DNA of 14,244 nucleotides from an uncultured Propionibacteriaceae bacterium (lineage in GTDB: Bacteria > Actinomycetota > Actinomycetes > Propionibacteriales > Propionibacteriaceae). A model generated the notes under the pieces. The model was given only the letters and a program-made list of their open reading frames with translations. It was not told the origin of the DNA and did not search any database. Shown here one piece after another: positions 7,683 to 14,244 of this stretch. The DNA lies in NCBI GenBank assembly GCA_936941515.1, contig CAKZJI010000280.1, positions 1-14,244 of the forward strand. Reading direction: 5' to 3'. The position numbers and the translations under genes were made by a program. Within the stretch, counting starts at the first letter, position 1. Each line of letters begins with the position of its first letter.

Positions 7683-8747
7683 TCACCCGACCCAGGCCAC
7701 ACCAAGGTAGGCGATGGACGCCACCAGCAAAGTGGCCAGCGCCGCGAGTCCGAAGGGTTTGAGGCCGACTTTCAGGAGGTTCCGGACCTTGACGCCGCAG
7801 CCCAACCCGAACATCGCCGCCGCGAGCAGACCAGTCTGCAGGACCTCACCGGTGGTGAGCACCAGGTCGGGAAGGGGTATGAGGGTGCGCAGCAGAACCA
7901 TGGCGAGGAAACCGATGATGAACAGCGGCAGGACCGGCGGCAGCTTCGTGGATGCCGTGGCGGCCCTGCCGCCACCCTCCCGACTCAGGCGACGCTGGCG
8001 GATGCTCAGGAAGGTGATGACAGGAGCCAGCAGCAGTACCCGGGCGAGTTTCACGATGACGGCTACGCCAAGTGCACCGCCGCCCAGGACACCGCCTATC
8101 GCAACGACTTGCGCGATCTCATGGGTGGAGCCGCCGGCCCAGGCCCCGGCGGCCTTGTCTCCCCAACCGAGTAGACCGACTGTGAGTGGGACCAGGGCGA
8201 TCATCAACGTCCCGTAGATAACCACCAGGGCGACAGCGGTGATGGTGTCCTCCTCCCGCTCGTCGTCCGGGTCGAGCACCCCTGAGGCCCCGGCCACAGC
8301 CGCAGCTCCGCAGATCGAGAACCCGCAGGCGATCAGCAGGGAGAGATTCGGCGGAACCCGGAGCAGCCGTCCGATCAGCACTGTTCCCAGCAGGCCGCCG
8401 GCGACGACGCACACCACGACCAGCAGCATTGGCCATCCGAGGTCAAGCATGTCGGTCAGCGAGAGCCGGAGCCCAAGCAGCACGATTCCCACCCTCAGAA
8501 GTTTCTTCGCAGAGAACTCGATCCCCGGTGAGACGCTGGCGGGGAGCCTGACGGCGTTGGTCAGCGTCACCCCCAGCACAATTGCGATGATCAAGGCGCT
8601 GACGCCAGGCAGCAACCAGTTGATTCCGTAGGACAGCACCGCAGCGCCGATGCAGATCGTGAGCCCGGGCAGTAGGGAATGCGACTGGGCGCGAACTCTC
8701 TGTATCAGGGACTCTCGTCCAAGGGGAGTGTGAGTCATGGTCTCCAT
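7683..8747 (-). CDS. YeiH family (UPF0324) membrane protein, putative sulfate/sulfite exporter
   Basis: The 354-residue protein is almost entirely hydrophobic, with about ten predicted membrane helices, the normal size for the YeiH / UPF0324 family. Landmarks are 'RVGIVLLGLRLSLTDM' (85-100), 'CGFSICGAAAVAG' (141-153), an acidic loop DPDDEREED (159-167) and 'GAWAGGSTHEIAQVVA' (201-216). Family members are annotated as putative sulfate or sulfite exporters; the substrate is not firmly proven and this is inference by family. The start was set at ATG 8747, preceded by GGGGAG; an in-frame ATG at 8738 is an alternative three codons later. The frame stays open far upstream across the divergent gene, but that part has no family look. 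The divergent LysR gene at 8838 is the classical partner arrangement for yeiH, implying regulation from the shared spacer. Confidence 0.88.
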   Translation of the reverse strand: METMTHTPLGRESLIQRVRAQSHSLLPGLTICIGAAVLSYGINWLLPGVSALIIAIVLGVTLTNAVRLPASVSPGIEFSAKKLLRVGIVLLGLRLSLTDMLDLGWPMLLVVVCVVAGGLLGTVLIGRLLRVPPNLSLLIACGFSICGAAAVAGASGVLDPDDEREEDTITAVALVVIYGTLMIALVPLTVGLLGWGDKAAGAWAGGSTHEIAQVVAIGGVLGGGALGVAVIVKLARVLLLAPVITFLSIRQRRLSREGGGRAATASTKLPPVLPLFIIGFLAMVLLRTLIPLPDLVLTTGEVLQTGLLAAAMFGLGCGVKVRNLLKVGLKPFGLAALATLLVASIAYLGVAWVG

Positions 8748-8785
8748 CGTCTCCCCGATGACTGGGGTTGGGTAGGGGCAGAAAT

Positions 8786-8827
8786 CATCAGGGTCACAAG
8801 TTGTTATTGTGACTGGAGACCCTGATG
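8786..8827. promoter_or_regulatory. Overlapping inverted repeats in the yeiH-like/lysR divergent spacer (likely LysR operator)
   Basis: Outer arms CATCAGGGTC (8786-8795) and GACCCTGATG (8818-8827) are perfect 10-bp complements. Inner arms GTCACAA (8793-8799) and TTGTGAC (8807-8813) are perfect 7-bp complements with a 7-nt spacer. The inner element has the dyad size and T...A ends expected of LysR-type operators. The outer right arm reaches the first base of the regulator's GGAGG ribosome-binding site, and TATTGT (8805-8810), a possible regulator -10 box, lies inside. This fits autoregulation and shared control of the transporter. Confidence 0.65.
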
Positions 8828-8837
8828 GAGGATGACG

Positions 8838-9770
8838 GTGAATCGTGAGCCCGACCTTGCAGCATTGCGCGCCCTGACTTTGGTGGCAGAGCAGGGCAGC
8901 ATCTCGGCTGCGAGCGCCAGGCTGGGGATCAGCCAGCAGGCGCTTTCCCTGCGAATTCGCAGCCTGGAGACGCAGTTGCGCTCCCGGCTGTTGGCGCGTT
9001 CGGCCAGGGGCTCCAAACTCACCCCCGCCGGGGAGCTGGTGGTCGGCTGGGCGGCTTCGCTGCTGGCTGACGCCGATGAGTTCAGCGACGCCGTCGATTC
9101 GCTGCGCACTGATCGTGCGAGGAGGCTCAGGATCATGGCAAGCCTCACGATTGCCGAGCACCTGATGCCCGACTGGATTGCAAGGTGGCGCATCTCCCGT
9201 GGGGATGACGGCCCCGTCGTCAAACTGATGACGGCGAACAGCAGCGTGGTCGTCGATGCCGTACGAGCTGGAACGATAGAGCTCGGCTTCATCGAGACCC
9301 CGATGGTGCCCACCGACCTGGCCGCCCAAGTCGTCGGGCATGACACCATCGAGGTGGTTGTCCAAAGCGGCCACCGCTGGGCGCGGAACGGCGGAGTCTC
9401 CCCCCGGGAGCTGGCGAAGACCAGCATGGTGCTGCGAGAACCCGGCAGCGGTACCCGGCAGGCGCTGGAGGAGGCAATGGCGGACGCCGGGTTCCCCATG
9501 AGCGCAGAACCTGCTGCGGTGCTGTCGACAACGCTTGGCATCCGCAGCGCAGTCATGGCTGGGATTGCCCCCGGCGCGTTGAGCTCCCTTGCTGTCTCCG
9601 AGGACATTAGCTCCGGCAGGCTGGCGCGGATCCCCATCCGAGATCTTGAGATCCGCAGACCGCTCACCGCGATCTGGGCGAGGCGGGACGCCACACGGAG
9701 AATGCATGATTTTCTGTCGGTCATCGTGGACGTGGCGATGCTGAGTGCTAGGAGAGGGCCAATAAGGTGA
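8838..9770 (+). CDS. LysR family transcriptional regulator (YeiE/CysB-like)
   Basis: The product is 310 residues from the GTG at 8838. An N-terminal winged helix-turn-helix (about 5-65) contains 'LTLVAEQGSISAASARLGIS' and 'QQALSLRIRSLETQL', standard LysR DNA-binding sequence. A linker helix follows, then a two-lobed effector-binding domain (about 90-300) with 'GTIELGFIETP', 'SGHRWARNG' and 'LREPGSGTR', the last typical of regulators sensing small anions or sulfur compounds. The start choice rests on GGAGG at 8827-8831, six bases before GTG 8838. The ATG at 8832 abuts that GGAGG with no spacing, so it is less likely, though only two residues differ. The gene is divergent from the yeiH-like transporter and presumably controls it and itself through the inverted repeats between them. 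The inducer is unknown. Confidence 0.9.
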   Translation: MNREPDLAALRALTLVAEQGSISAASARLGISQQALSLRIRSLETQLRSRLLARSARGSKLTPAGELVVGWAASLLADADEFSDAVDSLRTDRARRLRIMASLTIAEHLMPDWIARWRISRGDDGPVVKLMTANSSVVVDAVRAGTIELGFIETPMVPTDLAAQVVGHDTIEVVVQSGHRWARNGGVSPRELAKTSMVLREPGSGTRQALEEAMADAGFPMSAEPAAVLSTTLGIRSAVMAGIAPGALSSLAVSEDISSGRLARIPIRDLEIRRPLTAIWARRDATRRMHDFLSVIVDVAMLSARRGPIR

Positions 9771-9793
9771 GCTGTGTCCCAAATCCCCACGGG

Positions 9794-9826
9794 CCGCCCG
9801 CCACACGCTCGTGATTTCCGGGCGGG
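9794..9826. terminator. Hairpin between convergent lysR and tRNA-Met
   Basis: CCGCCCG (9794-9800) pairs with CGGGCGG (9819-9825) around an 18-nt loop. It lies 23 bp after the regulator's stop codon and downstream of the minus-strand tRNA, so it could terminate both. There is no T-run on either side, making it weaker than the hairpins at 1783 and 7611. Confidence 0.4.
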
Positions 9827-9865
9827 ACGGTGAGGAATCTGATGCGGCGACCACTGGCCTCGGGC

Positions 9866-9942
9866 TGGTGGGGCGTGCGGGGCTCGAACCCGCGACCCAG
9901 GGATTATGAGTCCCTTGCTCTGACCGGCTGAGCTAACGCCCC
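9866..9942 (-). tRNA. tRNA-Met (anticodon CAT), probably elongator; 3' CCA encoded
   Basis: The reverse strand folds into a cloverleaf. The acceptor is GGGGCGT/ACGCCCC (9936-9942 with 9870-9876), the D arm is GCTC/GAGC, the anticodon stem is AGGGA/TCCCT around CTCATAA, and the T arm is GCGGG/CCCGC around TTCGAGC. The discriminator is A (9869), followed by an encoded CCA (9866-9868). A G1-C72 pair and the lack of three G-C pairs next to the anticodon loop argue against initiator fMet. A lysidine-modified tRNA-Ile2 also carries CAT and is the main alternative. A weak minus-strand -10 (TAAGCT, 9954-9959) lies 11 bases upstream. Confidence 0.9.
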
Positions 9943-10020
9943 GAGCTCGGCCTAGCTTAGCGGTGTTTCAGCGCGAAAGGCACATGGTTGGCTGGATGAC
10001 CTGAAGACATGTGGGGTGCG

Positions 10021-10062
10021 CAGCTTCCCCACAGCCGCTGCATAGGACGGGTCGGGAAGCTG
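10021..10062 (+). promoter_or_regulatory. Inverted repeat masking the ribosome-binding site of the glycosidase gene
   Basis: CAGCTTCCC (10021-10029) and GGGAAGCTG (10054-10062) are perfect 9-bp complements with a 24-nt loop. The right arm contains GGGAAG (10054-10059), the only Shine-Dalgarno-like sequence before the ATG at 10069 (nine-base spacing). If transcribed, the hairpin would hide the site; as DNA it could be an operator. Either role is inferred. Confidence 0.4.
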
Positions 10063-10068
10063 ATTGCC

Positions 10069-11043
10069 ATGAAGAATTCACGACCCGCTTCGCGCGTCTC
10101 CCGCCGAGCCGTGATCACCGGTTCCGTGGGGGTGCTCGGACTCGCTGCAGCAGGTGGAACCGCCTGGGCCCTGGATCGCTACCTGATTGAACATGCCGAT
10201 GTCACCGCCGCCTCTGAATATCAAGGGCTGCCAGGCACGCAGGCATCGGGGGCCTCTTCCACAGAGGCTGCAAGTTCCGCCGGTGATGGCGTCCTTGACG
10301 GCCTGACCTACACATCCAGCGACCGAAGCATCGCCATCACCTCACACACCGCTGGCTCGGGGGACTCCGCGCTGACCTGGTTTGTCGCAGATGTGAGGCT
10401 TTCGGATGCGACGGCCCTCAGGAACGGATTCGCGAAGGACACCTTCGGCACCAACATCATCGAGTACCCGTCGGTGATCGCCCAGAACGTGGGAGCCCTG
10501 TTCGCCGTCAATGGCGATTACTACGGCTTCCGGGACACCGGCATAGTCATCCGCGACGGTGTGGCCTTCCGCGATGAGCCAGCGCGCCAGGGCCTGGCAA
10601 TCATGCGTGATGGCTCCATGGTCAGCTACGACGAGACAGGCACCACTGCTGCGAGGCTGATCGCCGACGGCGCCTGGCAGACGCTGTCCTTCGGCCCCAC
10701 GCTGGTCGATGGGGGAGCAGTCGTCTCCGGCATCGACCAGCTGGAGATCGACACCAACTTTGGGAACCACTCCATTCAGGGCAACCAGCCCCGAACCGGC
10801 CTGGGGATGATCGAGCCCAACCACTTCGTCTTCATCGTGGCTGATGGCCGCAGCAGGGGATACAGCAACGGCGTCACCATGACCGCTTTCGCGCAGATCT
10901 TCGTGGAGTTGGGGGCAACGGTGGCCTACAACCTTGATGGCGGCGGCTCATCGCAGATGGTCTTCAACGGCTCCCTCGTCAACAACCCGCTTGGCAAGAG
11001 CAGGGAACGCGGCACCAGCGACATCCTGTGGATCGGACGGTGA
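10069..11043 (+). CDS. Phosphodiester glycosidase family protein (NAGPA/DUF2233-like), exported
   Basis: The product is 324 residues from ATG 10069. The N-terminus has a twin-arginine-like signal, 'SRRAVITG' (Arg12-Arg13) then a hydrophobic stretch to about residue 33, so it is exported or membrane-anchored. A Ser/Ala/Thr-rich linker (about 50-72) precedes the catalytic domain, which shows family landmarks 'NGDYYGFRDTG' (148-158), 'FGPTLVDGG' (208-216), 'RTGLGM' (242-247), 'VADGRS' (257-262) and 'NLDGGGSSQM' (288-297). The family is named after the human uncovering enzyme, which removes GlcNAc from GlcNAc-phospho-mannose; bacterial members are thought to act on phosphodiester-linked sugars. 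The frame is open to an ATG at 10009, but that adds 20 residues before the signal and no ribosome-binding site. It is coupled to the GT2-GtrA gene by a 4-bp gap, suggesting a shared surface-glycan pathway. Confidence 0.85.
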   Translation: MKNSRPASRVSRRAVITGSVGVLGLAAAGGTAWALDRYLIEHADVTAASEYQGLPGTQASGASSTEAASSAGDGVLDGLTYTSSDRSIAITSHTAGSGDSALTWFVADVRLSDATALRNGFAKDTFGTNIIEYPSVIAQNVGALFAVNGDYYGFRDTGIVIRDGVAFRDEPARQGLAIMRDGSMVSYDETGTTAARLIADGAWQTLSFGPTLVDGGAVVSGIDQLEIDTNFGNHSIQGNQPRTGLGMIEPNHFVFIVADGRSRGYSNGVTMTAFAQIFVELGATVAYNLDGGGSSQMVFNGSLVNNPLGKSRERGTSDILWIGR

Positions 11044-11047
11044 CATC

Positions 11048-12091
11048 ATGCTCGTGCTCATACCCGCCTACGAACCCGGTGACTCTCTGGTGGCCCTGGT
11101 CAAACAGCTGAGGAATGTTTCGTCTTCTCCCGAGATACTGGTGGTCGATGACGGCTCCGGACCGGACTACGACGAGATCTTCGCGCTGGCCCGTATCCAT
11201 GGTGCCGAGGTGCTGCGTCACCAGGTCAACCGTGGCAAGGGCCATGCCCTGAAGTCCGGCTTCACTTACGCGATGCGACGCTTTCCGGGTGAGGTGGTCG
11301 TCTGCGCCGACTCAGATGGCCAGCACAGGGTGCCCGACATCCTCCGGGTCGCCCGTGAGGTGGATGCGGGCTCCCGTGAGATGGTGCTTGGGGGACGTCG
11401 TTTCACAGGCGAGGTTCCGCTGCGCAGTTCGTTTGGGAACAAGGTCACCTCGTGGCTGTTCGGGGTGCTCACCGGAATCCCCATTGGTGATACCCAGACC
11501 GGGCTGCGGGCCTATCCGCCTGGGGTGTTGGAGTGGCTGATCTCCATTCCGGGCGAGCGTTTCGAGTACGAACTGTCGCTGCTGCTGCAAGCAGGAAGGG
11601 CGGGCATCACCATTCGGGAGATCGAGATCGAGACCATATACCTGCGGGGGAATGCCAGCTCCCACTTCCGCCCGATCATCGACTCCTGGCGCGTCTATCG
11701 TCCGCTACTCGCCTTCGCCGGGTCGTCCCTGGCCGGGTTCGCCGTTGACTTCGTGATGCTCCTAGTGCTTATGGAGCTCACCGGGCACCTGCTGCTCAGC
11801 GTGCTTGCGGCCAGGATGGTCTCGGCGACGGTGAACTACCTCCTCAACCGTCATGCGGTGTTCCGTGACGGGGACCGCAGCTCGCCATTGCGCTACGCAG
11901 CCCTGGCGGCGGGTATCCTCGCTGGGAACTACCTGCTGCTGACTGTGCTGACGATGATTATGCCCCTGCCTCTCGCGAAGACCCTGACCGAGATCACGCT
12001 GTTCGGCATCAGCTTTGCTGCTCAACGTGCTCTGGTGTTTACCCGTCGCACACACCAGGGGCTGGAGACAACGCAGCTGGTCAACCGATAG
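11048..12091 (+). CDS. Bifunctional GT2 glycosyltransferase / GtrA family membrane protein
   Basis: The 347-residue protein has two parts. Residues 1-200 are a GT2 family glycosyltransferase of the dolichyl/polyprenyl-phosphate sugar synthase type: 'LIPAYEPGDSL' at the start, 'VVDDGSG' (32-38), the metal-binding 'ADSDGQH' (87-93), and 'DTQTGLRAY' (148-156). Residues about 218-333 are a GtrA-like domain of four membrane helices ('GFAVDFVMLLV', 'NYLLNRHAVF' at 263-272, 'GNYLLL'). Such fusions are expected to attach a sugar to undecaprenyl phosphate inside the cell and flip it outward; the sugar is unknown. The start at 11048, four bases after the previous stop, puts the first beta-strand at the N-terminus; the ribosome-binding site is weak, so translation is probably coupled. 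The upstream phosphodiester glycosidase is a logical partner acting outside. Confidence 0.88.
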   Translation: MLVLIPAYEPGDSLVALVKQLRNVSSSPEILVVDDGSGPDYDEIFALARIHGAEVLRHQVNRGKGHALKSGFTYAMRRFPGEVVVCADSDGQHRVPDILRVAREVDAGSREMVLGGRRFTGEVPLRSSFGNKVTSWLFGVLTGIPIGDTQTGLRAYPPGVLEWLISIPGERFEYELSLLLQAGRAGITIREIEIETIYLRGNASSHFRPIIDSWRVYRPLLAFAGSSLAGFAVDFVMLLVLMELTGHLLLSVLAARMVSATVNYLLNRHAVFRDGDRSSPLRYAALAAGILAGNYLLLTVLTMIMPLPLAKTLTEITLFGISFAAQRALVFTRRTHQGLETTQLVNR

Positions 12092-12101
12092 GTTTCCCTG
12101 C

Positions 12102-13754
12102 ATGCGCACACCAACTGACCTTGATGCGATAGCAGAAGCCCATGTGGATGCCATCGCAGCACATGATCCCATCAGCGCCACTGACTACGGCATCCCCGGA
12201 TACGATCATCTGCTCCCCGACTTCTCACCAGGGGAGGCTGCTCGCTGGGCAGATCGTCTGCGCGACACCCTGCGCAAGATCGCCGCGACCCCAGCTGCGG
12301 ACGATGTGGACAAGGTGACTTCGGCGGCGATGACGGAACGGCTTGGGCTGGAGCTGGAGGCCATTGAGGAAGGTGACTGGCTGGCGAACGTCAACAACAT
12401 AGCCTCTCCCCTGCAGATGGTGCGTGAGGCCTTCGACCTGATGCCCACCGCCACTGATGAGGACTGGGCCAACATCGCCTCCAGGATGGCAGTGGTTCCC
12501 GAGGCCCTCACCGGGTATCGGGCCTCGCTGCGTCAGGGCATCGCTGAAGGCCGTGTGCCGGCACGCCGCGCGGTGTTGGACGTGGCGGACCAGGCCACCC
12601 AGCTTGCCCAGCCTGCATCCAGGTTCCATGGGCTAGCTGCCGAGGCGCATCGTGATGGGGCTCTTGGAACGGCACTGATGAGGGGCGCGGCCCTGGCTGC
12701 CGAGGCCTGTGGTGAGCTTGCGCGATTCCTCAGGGAGGAGCTGGCCCCAGCTGCCGCGGAGTCTGATGCCGTGGGTCGTGAACGCTACGAACGGGCCTCC
12801 CGGGAGTTCCTGGGTGCCCGCATTGACCTGGATGAGACCTACGAGTGGGGTGTTGAGGCTCTGAGGGAGATTGCGGCGGAGCAGGATGCCCTCGCACGTG
12901 AGATCGCAGGGCCGGGGGCGGCGGCGGCTGACGCCATCGCAGCACTCAACGCTGAACCCGCGAACCAGATCCATGGCACCGACGCCCTGAGGGAGTGGAT
13001 GCAGGGCGTTGCTGACGAGGCCATTGCCGCCCTGGACGGGACATACTTCGACCTTGATCCCCGCGTCCGGGACGTGCAGGCCATGATCGCCCCCTCGAAC
13101 ACGGGCGGCATCTACTACACTGCGCCCTCGGCTGATTTCTCCCGACCAGGGCAGATGTGGTGGTCCGTGCCCGCGGGCGTGACCGAGTTCACCACCTGGC
13201 TGGAGAAGACCACCGTCCATCACGAGGGTGTGCCTGGGCATCACCTGCAGATCGGCCAGGCCGTCGCTCTGGGGCAGAGCCTCAACCGGTGGCGTTCTTT
13301 GGTGTGCTGGACCTCGGGACATGGTGAGGGCTGGGCGCTCTACTCCGAACGTCTCATGGATGAGTTCGGCTTCCTAAACCCGGGGGAGCGGTTCGGAATG
13401 CTCGACGGGCAGCGGCTGCGCGCCACACGTGTCGTGCTCGACTTGGGCCTGCACCTGGGCAAGCCAGCCTTCGACCGCTACGGCGGTGGTACCTGGGACT
13501 ACGACAAGTGCTGGCAGCTGCTGCGTGACAACGTCGCTATGGAGGAGCAGTCCCTTCGCTTCGAACTGCACCGCTACCTCAGCTGGCCAGGACAGGCTCC
13601 CAGCTACCGCGTGGGGCAGCGGATCTGGGAGCAGATCCGCTCCGAGCGGCAAGCGCGCGACGGGGCATCCTTCAACCTCAGGGACTTTCACAACCAGGCC
13701 CTGGCCGTCGGCTCACTGCCGCTGGACGTGCTCCGCGAGGTGCTCGCAGGGTAA
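12102..13754 (+). CDS. DUF885 family zinc metallopeptidase
   Basis: The 550-residue protein has no signal peptide and belongs to the DUF885 family of predicted zinc carboxypeptidase-like enzymes. The signature is 'HHEGVPGHHLQ' with His374-Glu375 and His380 as presumed zinc ligands and general base, and 'GHGEGWALYSERL' with Glu409 as the likely third ligand. Other family stretches are 'GIYYTAPS' (about 337-344), 'MWWSVP' and 'LSWPGQAPSY.VGQRIW' near the C-terminus. Length and order are normal for the family and no key residue is missing. The substrate is unknown; relatives are assumed to cleave peptides. The start at ATG 12102 lies 10 bp after the GT2-GtrA stop, with only a weak AGG upstream; the frame is open 29 codons further back, but that overlaps the membrane domain of the previous gene. 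Co-transcription is likely, but a functional link to the glycan genes is not evident. Confidence 0.87.
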   Translation: MRTPTDLDAIAEAHVDAIAAHDPISATDYGIPGYDHLLPDFSPGEAARWADRLRDTLRKIAATPAADDVDKVTSAAMTERLGLELEAIEEGDWLANVNNIASPLQMVREAFDLMPTATDEDWANIASRMAVVPEALTGYRASLRQGIAEGRVPARRAVLDVADQATQLAQPASRFHGLAAEAHRDGALGTALMRGAALAAEACGELARFLREELAPAAAESDAVGRERYERASREFLGARIDLDETYEWGVEALREIAAEQDALAREIAGPGAAAADAIAALNAEPANQIHGTDALREWMQGVADEAIAALDGTYFDLDPRVRDVQAMIAPSNTGGIYYTAPSADFSRPGQMWWSVPAGVTEFTTWLEKTTVHHEGVPGHHLQIGQAVALGQSLNRWRSLVCWTSGHGEGWALYSERLMDEFGFLNPGERFGMLDGQRLRATRVVLDLGLHLGKPAFDRYGGGTWDYDKCWQLLRDNVAMEEQSLRFELHRYLSWPGQAPSYRVGQRIWEQIRSERQARDGASFNLRDFHNQALAVGSLPLDVLREVLAG

Positions 13755-13763
13755 TCTGGCCCG

Positions 13764-14244
13764 GTGCTGACGATGCAAGACGCCCTCCGGATCCTCACCG
13801 ACTATTGGACCTCGCGTGGCTGCCTGACATGGCAGCCATTCAACACAGAGGTGGGGGCCGGCACCATGAACCCGGCGACGGTGCTGCGGGTGCTTGGCCC
13901 TGAGCCGTGGGATGTGGCCTACGTGGAGCCGTCGGTGCGCCCCGACGACTCCCGCTATGGCGAGAACCCGATGCGTATTCAGACGTTTACCCAGTTTCAG
14001 GTGATCCTGAAACCCGAGCCGGGTGACCCGCAGGAGCTCTACCTCGGGTCGCTGGAGGCCCTCGGGATCGACCTCGACGCCCACGACGTGCGTTTCGTCG
14101 AGGACAACTGGCAGCAGCCGGCCATCGGCGCCTGGGGCCTGGGCTGGGAGGTCTGGCTCAACGGCATGGAAGTGACCCAGTTCACCTACTTCCAGCAGGT
14201 GGGCGGCATCGAATGCCGGCCGGTCGCCGGCGAAATCACCTACG
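13764..14244 (+). CDS. glyQ: Glycine--tRNA ligase alpha subunit, N-terminal part (cut by window edge)
   Basis: About 160 residues are visible. They match the alpha chain of the tetrameric (alpha2beta2) glycyl-tRNA synthetase: '[20 protein letters not shown]', '[16 protein letters not shown]', '[11 protein letters not shown]' (class II motif 2 region), '[18 protein letters not shown]', 'RFVEDNW', '[20 protein letters not shown]' and '[18 protein letters not shown]'. The enzyme charges tRNA-Gly; the alpha chain carries the catalytic core and needs the beta chain, usually encoded next, beyond the window. The start is taken as GTG 13764; ATG 13773, three codons later in frame, is possible. It begins 9 bp after the peptidase stop, so it is probably in the same transcript. 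No T-box-like leader fits in that gap. Confidence 0.95.
   Translation, partial: MLTMQDALRILTDYWTSRGCLTWQPFNTEVGAGTMNPATVLRVLGPEPWDVAYVEPSVRPDDSRYGENPMRIQTFTQFQVILKPEPGDPQELYLGSLEALGIDLDAHDVRFVEDNWQQPAIGAWGLGWEVWLNGMEVTQFTYFQQVGGIECRPVAGEITY

Noticed and set aside
8748..9854. N-terminal extension of the yeiH-like frame across the LysR gene (minus strand)
   Set aside because: The extension is antisense to a clear LysR gene and looks like random translated sequence. The family length matches the start at 8747.
1..14244. CRISPR array, insertion sequence, toxin-antitoxin pair or defence system
   Set aside because: None of the hallmarks is present: no regular direct repeats with unique spacers (the 21-bp-period array is only three units of 8 bp), no transposase or nuclease gene, no paired small genes.

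Overview
The window looks like ordinary chromosome of a high-G+C Gram-positive bacterium (Actinomycetota). The evidence is G+C-rich coding with strong third-position G/C bias, GTG starts, short or absent Shine-Dalgarno leaders, a primary-like sigma factor and a very large secreted surface protein. A member of the Propionibacteriaceae (for example the Arachnia/Cutibacterium side) would fit, but this is inference from gene style and not proven. Nothing here is phage- or transposon-like, and there is no CRISPR array.

Left part (1-1774). The N-terminal part of a sigma-70 family factor runs leftward off the window edge. It is divergent from a small conserved hypothetical gene and a histidine-phosphatase gene. 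The divergent spacer carries three identical 8-bp direct repeats at an exact 21-bp period, ending just upstream of a probably leaderless start. A near-consensus promoter then drives tRNA-Asn(GTT), which is closed by a tight hairpin terminator.

Middle (1775-7682). One 1879-residue secreted protein fills this region. It has a signal peptide, a long adhesin-like N-terminal half, an SdrD-B-like domain, CnaB-like (DUF5979-type) domains, two copies of a ~270-residue two-domain module, and a Pro/Thr-rich stalk. The protein stops immediately after LPKTGE, so the sortase motif is present but the hydrophobic segment and basic tail that normally follow are absent. A perfect 13-bp stem terminator follows.

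Right-middle (7683-9942). A YeiH-family membrane transporter (leftward) and its LysR-type regulator (rightward) share an 84-90 bp spacer holding two overlapping perfect inverted repeats. A CAT-anticodon tRNA, probably elongator Met, lies on the minus strand beyond them.

Right part (9943-14244). Four genes run rightward almost without gaps: a phosphodiester-glycosidase (NAGPA-like) exported enzyme, a fused GT2-GtrA glycosyltransferase/flippase, a DUF885 zinc peptidase, and the start of glyQ (glycyl-tRNA synthetase alpha chain), cut by the window edge. The first two probably act together on a surface glycan. The last two are likely just co-transcribed. A 9-bp inverted repeat covers the presumed ribosome-binding site of the first gene.
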